DNA of 64,000 nucleotides from Mesorhizobium sp. GbtcB19 (GCF_019091085.1 NZ_JAGXJY010000008.1:62001-126000); one strand, 5' to 3'; shown: positions 35,378 to 46,866, numbered from the stretch's first letter. The notes: generated by a model not told the origin, from the sequence alone. Translations and numbers: made by a program.

Positions 35378-37024
35378 TTACGATAGGCGAGAAGATGCGA
35401 GGGTTTCGTCCGATTGGGGGCGGCTGACAGGCAGCGGCGGTGTCGGATGGGCTGGCAGCACAGGCGCGAGCTCTCCCAGGCTCTCGAAGAGGGGACCGAG
35501 GTGTCGCGCATAGGGCTTCCACTTGGCGACCGATGCCGTGCTGATCGGGCGCCTGACCTGCGAGAGGCTGGCGGTGCGGACGGGGCGGGCGTTTTCGTGG
35601 AAGCGCATCACCTCGTCGTTCCAAGGCAGGCCGCAATGATCGAGAAGCCGACGGACTTGCGGTTCCGGATCGCCGACCAATTCCTCGTAACCGACCCGCA
35701 ATACCCTTCCGGGCAGGACGCGGTCCCAATGCTCCATGACGGCCACGTAGCGGCGATACTGCGCGCCCAACGCGTCAAGGTCGTAAGTGAACTCATGTCC
35801 GGTGCGGAACTGGCGTTGGTAACACGCGAGGCAGTTGTCGACGGCTTCACGCCGGATGTCGATGATGACGGCATCGGGAAGGCAAAGGTCGATCATGCCG
35901 ATATGAACGTAGTTGCCGAGCATCTTGTTGACGATCATCGAGGCCTGCGCGTCGATCTTGCGAAGCCTGGCGATGTATTCGCGGCCGATATCGCGGAAAT
36001 AACTGGCGACGGGAGCAGGCGGTTCTTCCGGGCGCTTGCCACCGTCGCTGCTCGGGCCGCCATAGGGCCAGCGCATGTTGGTCAAGATGGACAGATCGGG
36101 GATTTCGCCGGCGCCGAAGACGCCTGGGTGGCTGGCCAGTATCTGCTCGACCAGCGTCGAGCCCGAACGCGACCGAGCTTGGATGAAAACCGGAACGCGG
36201 CTGCGCTCGCCATGGCCACCAAACCGCGCCATGAAATCCGGCGTGAACAGGTCCGTGACATAGTTGCAGACGAGCGCGTGAGCCGTTGCCGCCGCTTCCG
36301 GCGTGGTCAGCCGGGGCTTCTCCCCGGCGGGGGCGATGGCGCTGGTCGGCACGGTCGCGTCACGGAGCGTCGACACGGTCAGATCGTTGGCCTCTTTCAG
36401 CGCCGCGAATGACTCGTCATGCATGCCCCGGCGCCGAAGGATTTCGGCCACCGAAAAGAGAAAGCTGGTCCTCGTACCGTGTGGGACCTTCGGATCGCTG
36501 CCGGCCTTGCGCATCAGCGCGAAATCCTGATCGGACAAGGCTTCGGGCAGATTGAAAGCGAGATGGCTGTACGGGCGTGGGTCGTTGGGATTTATTTCGA
36601 TCATCGTCCGGCAGACCCGGGCCAGGCTGTCGAACTGTCCGAGATTTGCGTAGGTGTTGGCCAGTTCGGCCCGGGCGCGGCCCAATCCAGGATTGAGCTT
36701 GAGCGCCAGGCTGAAACCCGAAGCCGCCAGTTGCAGGCGTCCGGAATAGCGATAGGCCAGGGCCAGGTTGTATTGCGCTTCGGCGCTGCCCGGCAGTTCC
36801 TTGGCGATGCGTTTGACGAGGCGGATCGCCTCGGCAAGATCGCCATGCTCCATCTCCACCAGCGCAACGACTTCGAGCGCCTGCAGGTTTTTCGGTGCAT
36901 TGCGCAGAACCGCTTCGGCGGTGGCACGGGCGCGCCTGAAATCGCCGGCAAGGTGCAGCCTGCGAGCTTCGGCAATGAGGCGTTCCAGTGAGAAACTGTT
37001 GCTATTCTGCAACTTAATTACCAA
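35378..37024 (-). CDS. TPR-containing sulfotransferase
   Basis: 548-residue protein. The N-terminal ~200 residues are tetratricopeptide-like helices (NLALAYRYSGRLQLAASG, ELANTYANLGQFDSLARV). From about residue 270 a sulfotransferase domain follows with the PAPS 5'-phosphosulfate loop RSRSGSTLVEQILASHP and, later, the 3'-phosphate-binding region VDNCLACYQRQF. The start is uncertain: TTG 37024 or TTG 37012, as no ATG lies near. It would move sulfate from PAPS to a sugar, lipid or protein, in rhizobia often a surface or signalling molecule. Divergent from the autotransporter gene with about 100 bases between. Confidence 0.82.
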   Translation of the reverse strand: MVIKLQNSNSFSLERLIAEARRLHLAGDFRRARATAEAVLRNAPKNLQALEVVALVEMEHGDLAEAIRLVKRIAKELPGSAEAQYNLALAYRYSGRLQLAASGFSLALKLNPGLGRARAELANTYANLGQFDSLARVCRTMIEINPNDPRPYSHLAFNLPEALSDQDFALMRKAGSDPKVPHGTRTSFLFSVAEILRRRGMHDESFAALKEANDLTVSTLRDATVPTSAIAPAGEKPRLTTPEAAATAHALVCNYVTDLFTPDFMARFGGHGERSRVPVFIQARSRSGSTLVEQILASHPGVFGAGEIPDLSILTNMRWPYGGPSSDGGKRPEEPPAPVASYFRDIGREYIARLRKIDAQASMIVNKMLGNYVHIGMIDLCLPDAVIIDIRREAVDNCLACYQRQFRTGHEFTYDLDALGAQYRRYVAVMEHWDRVLPGRVLRVGYEELVGDPEPQVRRLLDHCGLPWNDEVMRFHENARPVRTASLSQVRRPISTASVAKWKPYARHLGPLFESLGELAPVLPAHPTPPLPVSRPQSDETLASSRLS

Positions 37025-37128
37025 TCCCTAATCCTGTCAGAAAACACTAATTGTTGAGGCATATAAAGACGGTTACGTAGGGTTACGACATTCGCCGAGG
37101 GCGGAGTCTACGGGTGGTGGGGAATAGC

Positions 37129-39051
37129 ATGAAATTTCTGACAGCGGGCTTGTTTGCCTCGGTTTCCGTGCTCGCGCTTGCGCTGCCGGCGGGCGGAGCA
37201 TATGCGGGCCAGAGTGTCATCCAGTTTCAAATCTGCTCCAGTTCCAACCCGACTGACTATTGCAGCACCCGCAACAACGCATCCTATATCGGCCCCGGAA
37301 TAGACTCTGCCATTGCCAATACGTCTTCCATCGCTGGCGGCGTGAGGGAAGCAAGTGCAACCGACCACGTCGTGACCGATGCATATGACGGTTGGGGAGC
37401 TATCTACGGTACCACCACCAGCGGCAACGTCTATCAGAGCCCCTATGCAACGCCATTCAACGGTCTGACCGCTGCACGCCAGACCGAGTCCTACGTCGCG
37501 GTACCGGGATTGCCGGCCAATTCCATTCGCTGGTTTGACAGCTTCACGAACAATACGGGCAGCGCCATTACCGCCAATGTCGCGTTCGGAGGCAACCTTG
37601 GCTCCGATAGCAACACGTACGTGCACGCCTCAGGGCCAGGCTATGTGGTAACCGGCCAAGGTGCTCCCGGAGCCGAATCGACGGATCCGGTCATTGCCCA
37701 TCTCTATGGCAACAATGATTATGCGTTCAGCCAGACCACGACCCATTTCGTCAATGGTGACGACAATCCGTATATCGTCTATCCGTTGACGGTTGCTCCA
37801 GGCCAAACAGTGTCGATCATGAATGTCGATATCCTGTTTGGCGACAATGCGCGCCAGCCGGACGGCGGCGGATCCGTCTACGCGCAGGACGTCGCGCTGG
37901 CGATCCAGCAAGCGCAGCTCTTCGTCAACAGCCCAGTGTTCGACGGCCTGACGGTAGAGCAGCTCCAGACATTGGTGAACTGGAATGTGCTGGTTGACGG
38001 CAGCCTGCCTGCCGCCGGCGCGGTGACCGGCCTGTCGCAGAGCATGCATGACGCCTTCGATGGGATACTCAACCGCGATGCGGTGATCTGGACGAACGGT
38101 TACTACGCCCCGGCATTGGCGACCGGCGCGCTGCAATATGCAGCCGAGACCGCTCCCGGCGCAAAGCAGGACGGCGCGGCGGCTCTCGCCAACGAGATCG
38201 GCGAGAAGGGCGGCAAGGTCGCCATCACCAATGTCGACGGCACGCGCAGCTATCTCTTCGGCGGCTACACGACCGGCTCGCGCGACTACGCCGCGGGCGA
38301 TCTCGATTTCGACGGCTACCTGGCCGGCATCGGCATCGAGCATAATTTCGCGTCGGGACTGTTGGTCGGCATCGCCGGCGGCTATGCGCGCGGCAGCGGC
38401 GACATCGGCGATGTCTATTCCGACATCACCAACAAGCAGTATACCGTGTCGCCCTATGCCCGGTGGCAGGCGCCTACCGGCACCATCCTGGATGCGCGGA
38501 TCTCGCTCTCGAGCGAATCCTGGACCTATTCGCGTACCGCGGGCGCGGGCACGGCGAATGCCGATATCGACGGCAGCAGTTTCGGCGCGCGCATCGGCGC
38601 GGCGCAGCCTTTCGACATGCCGGTGGCCACCATCACGCCGTTCGCGAACCTCTCCTATCTGCGCACGCATGTCGACGGCTATACGGAAACCGACGCCGGC
38701 ACCGGTAACCTCGATGTCCCGTCTTATTCCGTCGACCACCTCGATGGCTTCGTCGGCGTTTCGGCGGCGCGGGACTGGGCCATGGCCAATGGCGGCAGGC
38801 TGCGCGGTTTCGTCAGCGCCGGCATCGGCGACAGCTTCCTCGGCAACGACAGCGTGTCGACGACCTACACCACCTCGTCGACAGCCTTCGTGAGCGACAT
38901 CGAAACGCAAAAGGGCGCGTTCGGCCGTGTGGAGGCCGGGATTTCGGCGAATATCACGCCCGACTTTGCCGTGACCTCCACCTATGGCGGGCAGTTCGGC
39001 AACGGCCGCAACCAGCACACGATCAGCGTCGGTCTCGACCTGAAGCTTTAA
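37129..39051 (+). CDS. Autotransporter outer-membrane beta-barrel protein
   Basis: 640-residue type V secretion protein. Signal peptide MKFLTAGLFASVSVLALALP with cleavage near AYA-G. The passenger (about residues 27-355) has no repeats that I recognise; it contains an early Cys pair (QICSSS, DYCSTR). The C-terminal ~270 residues are the autotransporter barrel, starting near NVDGTRSYLFGGYTTGSRDY, and ending in TISVGLDLKL with the required terminal aromatic/hydrophobic strand. GGGGA precedes ATG 37129. Likely a surface adhesin or enzyme; the passenger's role is unknown. Confidence 0.82.
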   Translation: MKFLTAGLFASVSVLALALPAGGAYAGQSVIQFQICSSSNPTDYCSTRNNASYIGPGIDSAIANTSSIAGGVREASATDHVVTDAYDGWGAIYGTTTSGNVYQSPYATPFNGLTAARQTESYVAVPGLPANSIRWFDSFTNNTGSAITANVAFGGNLGSDSNTYVHASGPGYVVTGQGAPGAESTDPVIAHLYGNNDYAFSQTTTHFVNGDDNPYIVYPLTVAPGQTVSIMNVDILFGDNARQPDGGGSVYAQDVALAIQQAQLFVNSPVFDGLTVEQLQTLVNWNVLVDGSLPAAGAVTGLSQSMHDAFDGILNRDAVIWTNGYYAPALATGALQYAAETAPGAKQDGAAALANEIGEKGGKVAITNVDGTRSYLFGGYTTGSRDYAAGDLDFDGYLAGIGIEHNFASGLLVGIAGGYARGSGDIGDVYSDITNKQYTVSPYARWQAPTGTILDARISLSSESWTYSRTAGAGTANADIDGSSFGARIGAAQPFDMPVATITPFANLSYLRTHVDGYTETDAGTGNLDVPSYSVDHLDGFVGVSAARDWAMANGGRLRGFVSAGIGDSFLGNDSVSTTYTTSSTAFVSDIETQKGAFGRVEAGISANITPDFAVTSTYGGQFGNGRNQHTISVGLDLKL

Positions 39052-39066
39052 CGCACGCGCGGGGCG

Positions 39067-39115
39067 GTCGGCTTGACTGGAGCAGCTCAGTAGCTGAGCT
39101 GCTCCAGTCGCCGAC
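39067..39115. other. Long perfect inverted repeat between convergent genes
   Basis: A 16-bp perfect stem (39075-39090 with 39094-39109) with a 3-base loop, extended after a 2-base bulge by GTCGGC/GCCGAC (39067-39072 with 39110-39115). It has no T tract on either strand. It sits between the convergent autotransporter and DUF72 genes and could block transcription or protect 3' ends from both sides. Confidence 0.8.
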
Positions 39116-39135
39116 GCGCGAACTTTCCAGAATCG

Positions 39136-39939
39136 CTATGCCGAAACCCGCTTCATCAGCGCCATGGCGCCGAACGGCGCGCGCACCTTGCCCTCGGTGA
39201 TGAAGTAGGCGAACACGTCGCGCGGCTTGACCGGCGCGTCGGTCTTGGGGTCGGCGCGCGGCAGGTCGGCGGGCTGCTTGCCGTCCGCCCAGGTCTTCAC
39301 GCGTACCGCCCATTCATCCAGGCCTTTCGGCGTGTAGCAGTCGGGATTGTCGTCGTTGCCGGTCTGCAATCGCGCATAGACGAAGTCGCCGGTGACGTCG
39401 GCGATCGCTGGATACTTTGCGTGGTCGGCATAGACGATCGCGGCGTTGTATTTGCGCGCCAGCGCCGGGAATTCCGGCACGACGAAGCTGTCGTGGCGCA
39501 CCTCCAGCGCGTGGCGCAAGGCCACGCCGTCCTGCTTTTCGGGCAGAAGCTTGAGGAAAGCTTCGAAATCGTCGGCATCGAATTTCTTGGTGGGCGCGAA
39601 CTGCCAGAGGATCGGCCCGAGCTTCTCGCCGAGCGCGGCGACGCCCGAGCCGAGGAAGCGCATCATCGATTCACCGGCTTCACCGAGCACGCGGCGGTTG
39701 GTGACGAAGCGGTTGCCCTTGAGCGAGAAGACGAAACCGTCCGGCGCGTCGGCGGCCCATTTCAGGAAGGTCGGTTCCTTGAAGCTGGAATAATAGGTGC
39801 CATTGACCTCGATGCTCGGCACCTGGCGGCTGGCGTAATGCAGCTGCTTGGCCTTGGCGAGCTTCTCCGGATAGAAGGAGGTGTCCCAGGGCTCGAAAGT
39901 CCAGCCGCCCATGCCGGAGCGGATCGTTCCTTGGCTCAT
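39136..39939 (-). CDS. DUF72 domain protein (YecE-like)
   Basis: 267-residue TIM-barrel-like DUF72 protein. Family motifs are GMGGWTFEPWDTSFYP at the N-terminus, VEVNGTYYSSF-like VNGTYYSSFKEPTFLKWA, FVFSLKGNRFVTNRR and LWQFAPTKKFDADDF. The biochemical function of DUF72 is not established. It begins 27 bases after the GNAT gene on the same strand and ends the minus-strand run that starts at uvrA. Confidence 0.88.
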   Translation of the reverse strand: MSQGTIRSGMGGWTFEPWDTSFYPEKLAKAKQLHYASRQVPSIEVNGTYYSSFKEPTFLKWAADAPDGFVFSLKGNRFVTNRRVLGEAGESMMRFLGSGVAALGEKLGPILWQFAPTKKFDADDFEAFLKLLPEKQDGVALRHALEVRHDSFVVPEFPALARKYNAAIVYADHAKYPAIADVTGDFVYARLQTGNDDNPDCYTPKGLDEWAVRVKTWADGKQPADLPRADPKTDAPVKPRDVFAYFITEGKVRAPFGAMALMKRVSA

Positions 39940-39966
39940 CGTCTTCCTCCCGTTTTCAAAATGCGA

Positions 39967-40431
39967 TCAGGCGGCCTTGCCGACCGGCTTGGCCATGTCG
40001 ACCACCGTCCATCCTGGTCGGTATGGATTGGCGCGACGACCCGTTTCCCGATAGCCATAGGCCGAATAAAGCGCGATGTTCCGCTCCATGCGCGAATTGG
40101 TGTAGAGCCGCACCTCCGGCAAGCCCCATGAACGCGTCTGCTCGTCGGCGAAGTTGAGCAGCGCGATGCCGAGCTTTTTGCCCTGGAAGGCCGGTGAAAC
40201 CGCAACGCTGAAGATCATGGCGTGGTCCTCATGCCGCTCGAGGACGAGCAGCCCGGCAAGATCGGAGCCATCTTCAAGCAGCCAGACCTCGCCGCGCTCG
40301 ATGCGCGGCGCATAATCCTCGGTCACCGGGATCGGCGGCGCGCCGAACAGGGCGGTGTACGGGGCATAGGCCTGCGTGGTCAGCGCGACGATCGCGCTGA
40401 GATCGCCGGGGCGGGCGATCCTAATCGTCAC
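39967..40431 (-). CDS. GNAT-family N-acetyltransferase
   Basis: 154-residue acetyltransferase with the acetyl-CoA-binding core IFSVAVSPAFQGKKLGIALLNFA (motif A, Q/RxxGxG/A as QGKKLG) and the late EVRLYTNSRMERNIALYSAYGYRE (motif B). It would acetylate an amine on a small molecule or protein. The start is GTG 40431, which lies inside the end of the upstream TIR-like gene (11-base overlap), so the two may be translationally coupled. A shorter start further in is not evident. Confidence 0.82.
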   Translation of the reverse strand: MTIRIARPGDLSAIVALTTQAYAPYTALFGAPPIPVTEDYAPRIERGEVWLLEDGSDLAGLLVLERHEDHAMIFSVAVSPAFQGKKLGIALLNFADEQTRSWGLPEVRLYTNSRMERNIALYSAYGYRETGRRANPYRPGWTVVDMAKPVGKAA

Positions 40432-41578
40432 TGTACACCTTACGTCCTGTCACCTGTTCGGTAATCAGGCCTTCGCGCTCCAGGACAGCCCGAACATCTT
40501 CGAAAATCGCGCCGATGTTCCCTGTGGGGAATCTAATCTGCCCAAGACCAATGATGTTTGAGAATTCTTCGCACCCTTCCTCCAAGAGGATGATTGCCTT
40601 CCGCCAGCCCAGCTTCCCTTGAAACAGCCCAGCCTCGTGGACAACATTTTCACGGGCATGAAGCGACTTGTCGTCGTGTAGGTCCTCACCTGTTAGAAGC
40701 AAAAACGCAAATCCACACTCCTGAAGCATTTCGGACAATCGCTCCTGTGTCCCCACTCCAGCCGTTGGTATTCGATTAAACTCATCATACGGCAAGCCTA
40801 GGCGATCCCGCACGAAGTCCTTTAGGATTCGCCATTGGGCTGACCTGCCGTGCCCTATGAAAATTCTATTTGAGTTCGACGTTGATTGCTGTTTTGGCTC
40901 CATGAGCACAAGTACCTCAATCGCATTTCTTATGCATGTTGTTAGGTCGCTAAGTCGTCTTTTGTTTATTTCTACAGAGGTTATCGCAGCCTGATATTGA
41001 ACGTGCGCAGGAACAGTCTGTCCCTTCGAAATCTCTTCGGAATCACGTGTCATCCTTGGTACGCTACGGAGGCGCGCGTTGACAAAATCCCCAAAGCCGT
41101 AAGGGGTGATTTTCTCCCGAACACGAGTCAAATAGCGAGATAGTGAGGCGTCTTTGAACTGCCTCTCCGCAGCTTCTAACGCATCAAGCACTTGATCGTG
41201 TAGATTGGCAAAGTCGGTATGAAGCCTGTCAGATAGCGCGTAAAAAGCATGGAAGACTTCTTCCCCGACCCCAGCGAACACAAATTCCCGGATTTCCTCC
41301 CTCGTAAAGATGCGCCAACCCGGATTGTGCGACCCATTGAACCCAGGCACAAACCCCCATTCCACATCAAAACTCCGCCCCGACGGTGGGGAACGAAATC
41401 CTTGGTAGTAGGTAGAAGAGTGATCGCCGAACCATGATTTGGAATGGCAGTTCTCCAGTTGGCTGATGCGCTCCTGGTAGAGTTTTCTCGCCGGTTTCAA
41501 GTCCGGCGCAATGTCAGTTTCGGCCATCCGAATGGCTCTCGCCTCAAGGTCTCGCAGGCGGTTAATAACGTCAGTCAC
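40421..41578 (-). CDS. TIR-like nucleotide-binding domain protein (PF10137/CAP12-like), AT-rich
   Basis: 385-residue protein. Residues about 238-365 match the TIR-like domain long called a predicted nucleotide-binding domain: RIFIGHG (238-244), GFAFLLLTGEDL, then HARENVVHEAGLFQGKLG with candidate catalytic Glu315, and KAIILLEEG. In CBASS and Pycsar, effectors of this type are NAD-degrading. Residues 1-235 are helical and match nothing I recognise; they may sense the trigger. No cyclase gene is adjacent. Base composition is unlike its surroundings (47 G+C of 120 at 40861-40980). It starts with GTG two bases after the DUF302 stop and overlaps the GNAT gene by 11 bases. Confidence 0.78.
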   Translation of the reverse strand: MTDVINRLRDLEARAIRMAETDIAPDLKPARKLYQERISQLENCHSKSWFGDHSSTYYQGFRSPPSGRSFDVEWGFVPGFNGSHNPGWRIFTREEIREFVFAGVGEEVFHAFYALSDRLHTDFANLHDQVLDALEAAERQFKDASLSRYLTRVREKITPYGFGDFVNARLRSVPRMTRDSEEISKGQTVPAHVQYQAAITSVEINKRRLSDLTTCIRNAIEVLVLMEPKQQSTSNSNRIFIGHGRSAQWRILKDFVRDRLGLPYDEFNRIPTAGVGTQERLSEMLQECGFAFLLLTGEDLHDDKSLHARENVVHEAGLFQGKLGWRKAIILLEEGCEEFSNIIGLGQIRFPTGNIGAIFEDVRAVLEREGLITEQVTGRKVYSDD

Positions 41579-41580
41579 GT

Positions 41581-41996
41581 TTAGCTCACTTCGGGATTTG
41601 CACCAGCTGCGTTCTCGGCAACCTTTTCCTGGCCCACGGCAATCGCTGCAACGACACTACGGCTGGCACCGCCCAGGCCATGCCGTTCGGCGAGCCATTG
41701 CGCATCGTTGTAGGACAGCCAGACCTTGCCCTGCTCATCCTCCCAGGCCAGCGCCTTGATCGGCAGGTCGATGCCAGACAGTTGCGGGTCCTGCATCAAC
41801 GGCGTCCCGCCTTTCGGATGGCCGAAGATCAAAAGCTCGGTCGGGCGCAGCGAAGTGCCGACTTCATGCGCGCCGGCGGCATGGTCGATGCGGGCGAAGA
41901 CGCGCATTCCGGCGCCGGTGACGGTCGCGACCAATCGGTCGATGGTTTCGGCCACGCCGAACCGGCTTTCGACGGAGACGAGGCCGTTGTTCGCCA

Positions 41997-41997
<1 letters not shown>
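41581..41997 (-). CDS. DUF302 domain protein
   Basis: 138-residue protein with a DUF302 fold: RFGVAETIDRLVATV, GMRVFARIDHAAGA and LLIFGHPKGGTPLMQ followed by DLPIKALAWEDEQGKVWLSYND. Function unknown; the fold is thought to bind small ligands. ATG 41997 overlaps the uvrA stop in TGATG, so it is coupled to uvrA. Composition is normal for the chromosome, unlike the gene that follows it two bases later. Confidence 0.85.
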
Positions 41998-44918
<2,921 letters not shown>

Positions 44919-45081
44919 TGCCGGTCGCCGCCTCAGATCTGGAATGTGCTGGATTGGGCGGGTTTGTCCCGGCCATCCCCTATGTAGGTATTTTCGCCGC
45001 CACGTCGAGAGACGCCACAATCTCGACGGAGGAAGCCAATTACGGGTTTAACCGTCTTTCGCGCGAGCGGGCAAGCGGAAA

Positions 45082-45096
45082 GAACAAAGGCCGAAC
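45082..45096. promoter_or_regulatory. SOS box (LexA site) upstream of uvrA
   Basis: GAAC-N7-GAAC on the plus strand, read GTTC-N7-GTTC on the uvrA strand: the direct-repeat LexA operator of alphaproteobacteria. It lies about 165 bases upstream of the uvrA start. Confidence 0.75.
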
Positions 45097-45640
45097 ACGC
45101 TCCTGACAAAGCGCTGTGGAAAGAGATGCCACAAGCGCCCGCCGCTTTGGATCCACAGAGACGCTGGACTTACCTGGACGTAACCTCCAAGAGATCACAT
45201 TTTTCCGTAACCGGCTATTCAACGGTTGACGCCAGCGACTCACGGGAGCAGTCTCAAACGCGTCAACGGAGCCGGCCGTCTTTCGATGGCCTCGCCGCCC
45301 AACAGGCGGCCTGCGAGACGCCGCAGGTGATAGCGATTTGCGCTTCGAACGACATGTCGCAACGGACCCAGGAGCGGAGCATGACGCCACCGGACAGTCC
45401 CTTGAGGCTCCACACCGAGATGGAGCCGCGGCGGGCATAAGTGCCAGGGCAGACTTGAAACGCCAGCCCGACAAACCGTGACTTGCCGAATCCCAACAAT
45501 CAGAGACCGTAGTCGGATCGTCGGCTGAAAGCCGCGTTGCATCCGAAACAGAACGCCGGCAGTCCACTCCCGGCTAAAGTTGGATTTCAGATCCATGAAG
45601 CCCCATCCGTCTGCACAGCAGGGATGGGGCTTAACTTTTG
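45097..45640 (+). other. Gene-free stretch between the uvrA SOS box and a terminator
   Basis: About 540 bases without a gene that I can support. Open frames exist on both strands (plus 45126-45440, minus 45263-45499), but none has a ribosome-binding site or a recognisable product; the minus frame has genome-like codon use and could be a remnant. The stretch is bounded by the SOS box on the left and a plus-strand terminator on the right, so a plus-strand RNA divergent from uvrA is possible. Confidence 0.3.
45598..45639 (+). terminator. Rho-independent-like terminator with no upstream gene
   Basis: 11-bp perfect stem (45598-45608 with 45622-45632), 13-base loop and the tail AACTTTT at 45633-45639. 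It would end a plus-strand transcript, yet no plus-strand gene is recognised upstream of it. Confidence 0.6.
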
Positions 45641-45700
45641 TGCATGCCCGCCGACCAAGGACAAACCTTCTGGCGCCAATCACTCCAGGCGTCGACGTCG

Positions 45701-45860
45701 CCCCTCATTGCCCTGCCGGGCATTTCTTCCCGAAACGGGGAGAAAGAGGCTGGCCGCGACGCCGGCGCTTTTCCTGCAACGCTTGTGATTGGCGAAATCG
45801 GAGACGACAGCGTCCTTCGCCCCGTTTACGGGGAGAAGATGGCGGCAGCCAGATGAGGGG
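45701..45860. repeat. MITE-like palindromic repeat with terminal inverted repeats
   Basis: A 160-base element with perfect 8-base ends CCCCTCAT (45701-45708) and ATGAGGGG (45853-45860), whose flanking 40 bases on each side are imperfect inverted copies (CTGCCGG..TTCTTCCCG against CGGGGAGAAG..CGGCAG). It contains an internal CCCCGTTTACGGGG hairpin (45820-45833). Such CTTCTCCCCG-type palindromes are common intergenic repeats in rhizobia. No coding content. Confidence 0.7.
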
Positions 45861-45882
45861 TGGCGCCGGCCTTGGTCAGAAG

Positions 45883-46164
45883 TCAGTGGTTCGGAATCCT
45901 GGTGCCGCCGGTCGCCATGTCGACGGTGATGCTGCCGCCGATCCTGACATCGGTGTTGCCGATCTTGAAGGAGCCGTCGCTGCCGGCTGGCAGCGCGTCA
46001 TCCGGCTCGGGCTGCGGCGCCGGCTTGGCGATGCGATAGTCGCCGCTGACGCCGGGCAGGTTTTGCGACGAGCTGTCGTCCGCAAATGCGGTACCGGCCG
46101 TCAGCGCGCCGGCAAGGGCGGCGAGGGCAATGCACACATACCTGGTTTGCAGCGGCTTGATCAT
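45883..46164 (-). CDS. Small secreted hypothetical protein
   Basis: 93-residue protein with a signal peptide (MIKPLQTRYVCIALAALAGA, cleavage near AFA-D). The mature ~60 residues are Pro/Asp/Gly-rich, with the repeated pattern IGNTDVRIGGSITVDM near the end suggesting short beta strands. ATG 46164 is chosen because the signal peptide starts there; the open frame further upstream runs into clpP sequence. Function unknown. Same strand as clpP, 75 bases downstream of it. Confidence 0.65.
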   Translation of the reverse strand: MIKPLQTRYVCIALAALAGALTAGTAFADDSSSQNLPGVSGDYRIAKPAPQPEPDDALPAGSDGSFKIGNTDVRIGGSITVDMATGGTRIPNH

Positions 46165-46238
46165 GCGCGAACTATAGGGGCGCGAGCGCGGCGATGCCAG
46201 ACGCGAGCCAATCAATTTGCCGCGCGTCCGGCCAGACG

Positions 46239-46841
46239 TCAGGCCGCCTTCTTGCGCGTGTCGTAGACGTGGTCGACCAAGCCCCATTCCTTCGCTTCCG
46301 CGGCGCTCATGAAATAGTCGCGGTCGAGCGTGCGTTCGACCTCTTCGTAAGTGCGCCCGCAATGCCTGGCATAGAGCTCGGTCATATGCTGCTTGGTGCG
46401 CACGATGTCCTCGGCATGGCGCTGGATATCGGAAGCCTGCCCCTGGAAACCGCCGAGCGGCTGGTGCAGCACGATCCTGGTGTTGGGCAGCGCGATGCGG
46501 CGTCCCGGCGTGCCGGCCATCAGCAGGAAGGAACCCATCGACGCCGCAAAACCCATGCAGACCGTCGAGACCGGGCAGGAGATGTATTGCATCGTGTCAT
46601 AGATGGCGAAGCCGCTGGTCACCATGCCGCCCGGCGAATTGATGTAGAGCGAGATCTCCTTGTCGGGATGATCGGACTCCAGCGACAGCAATTGCGCGCA
46701 AACCAGCGCCGACACGGTGTCGTTGATCTCGCCGTTGATGAAGACGATGCGCTCGCGCAGCAGCCGCGAAAAGATGTCGAAGGAACGTTCGCCGCGGCTC
46801 GATTGCTCGATCACCATCGGCACCAGATTGGCAATGCTCAT
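46239..46841 (-). CDS. clpP: ATP-dependent Clp protease proteolytic subunit
   Basis: 200-residue ClpP-family serine protease. The triad is visible as Ser101 (GFAASMGSF), His126 ([10 protein letters not shown]) and Asp175 (LDRDYFMSA), and the handle region is normal. ClpP forms tetradecamers with ClpX/ClpA and degrades unfolded or tagged proteins. Length and sequence fit a second ClpP paralogue rather than the one next to clpX and lon, since neither is nearby; this is inferred from context only. Start ATG 46841. Confidence 0.92.
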   Translation of the reverse strand: MSIANLVPMVIEQSSRGERSFDIFSRLLRERIVFINGEINDTVSALVCAQLLSLESDHPDKEISLYINSPGGMVTSGFAIYDTMQYISCPVSTVCMGFAASMGSFLLMAGTPGRRIALPNTRIVLHQPLGGFQGQASDIQRHAEDIVRTKQHMTELYARHCGRTYEEVERTLDRDYFMSAAEAKEWGLVDHVYDTRKKAA

Positions 46842-46866
46842 GACGGATTCCTCGTTTCTCTTTCGA

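Noticed and set aside
45240..45683. 147-codon minus-strand frame between uvrA and the small secreted protein
   Set aside because: It reads through the terminator hairpin and into the palindromic repeat flank, has no ribosome-binding site and no recognisable domain. Mentioned only as a possible remnant.
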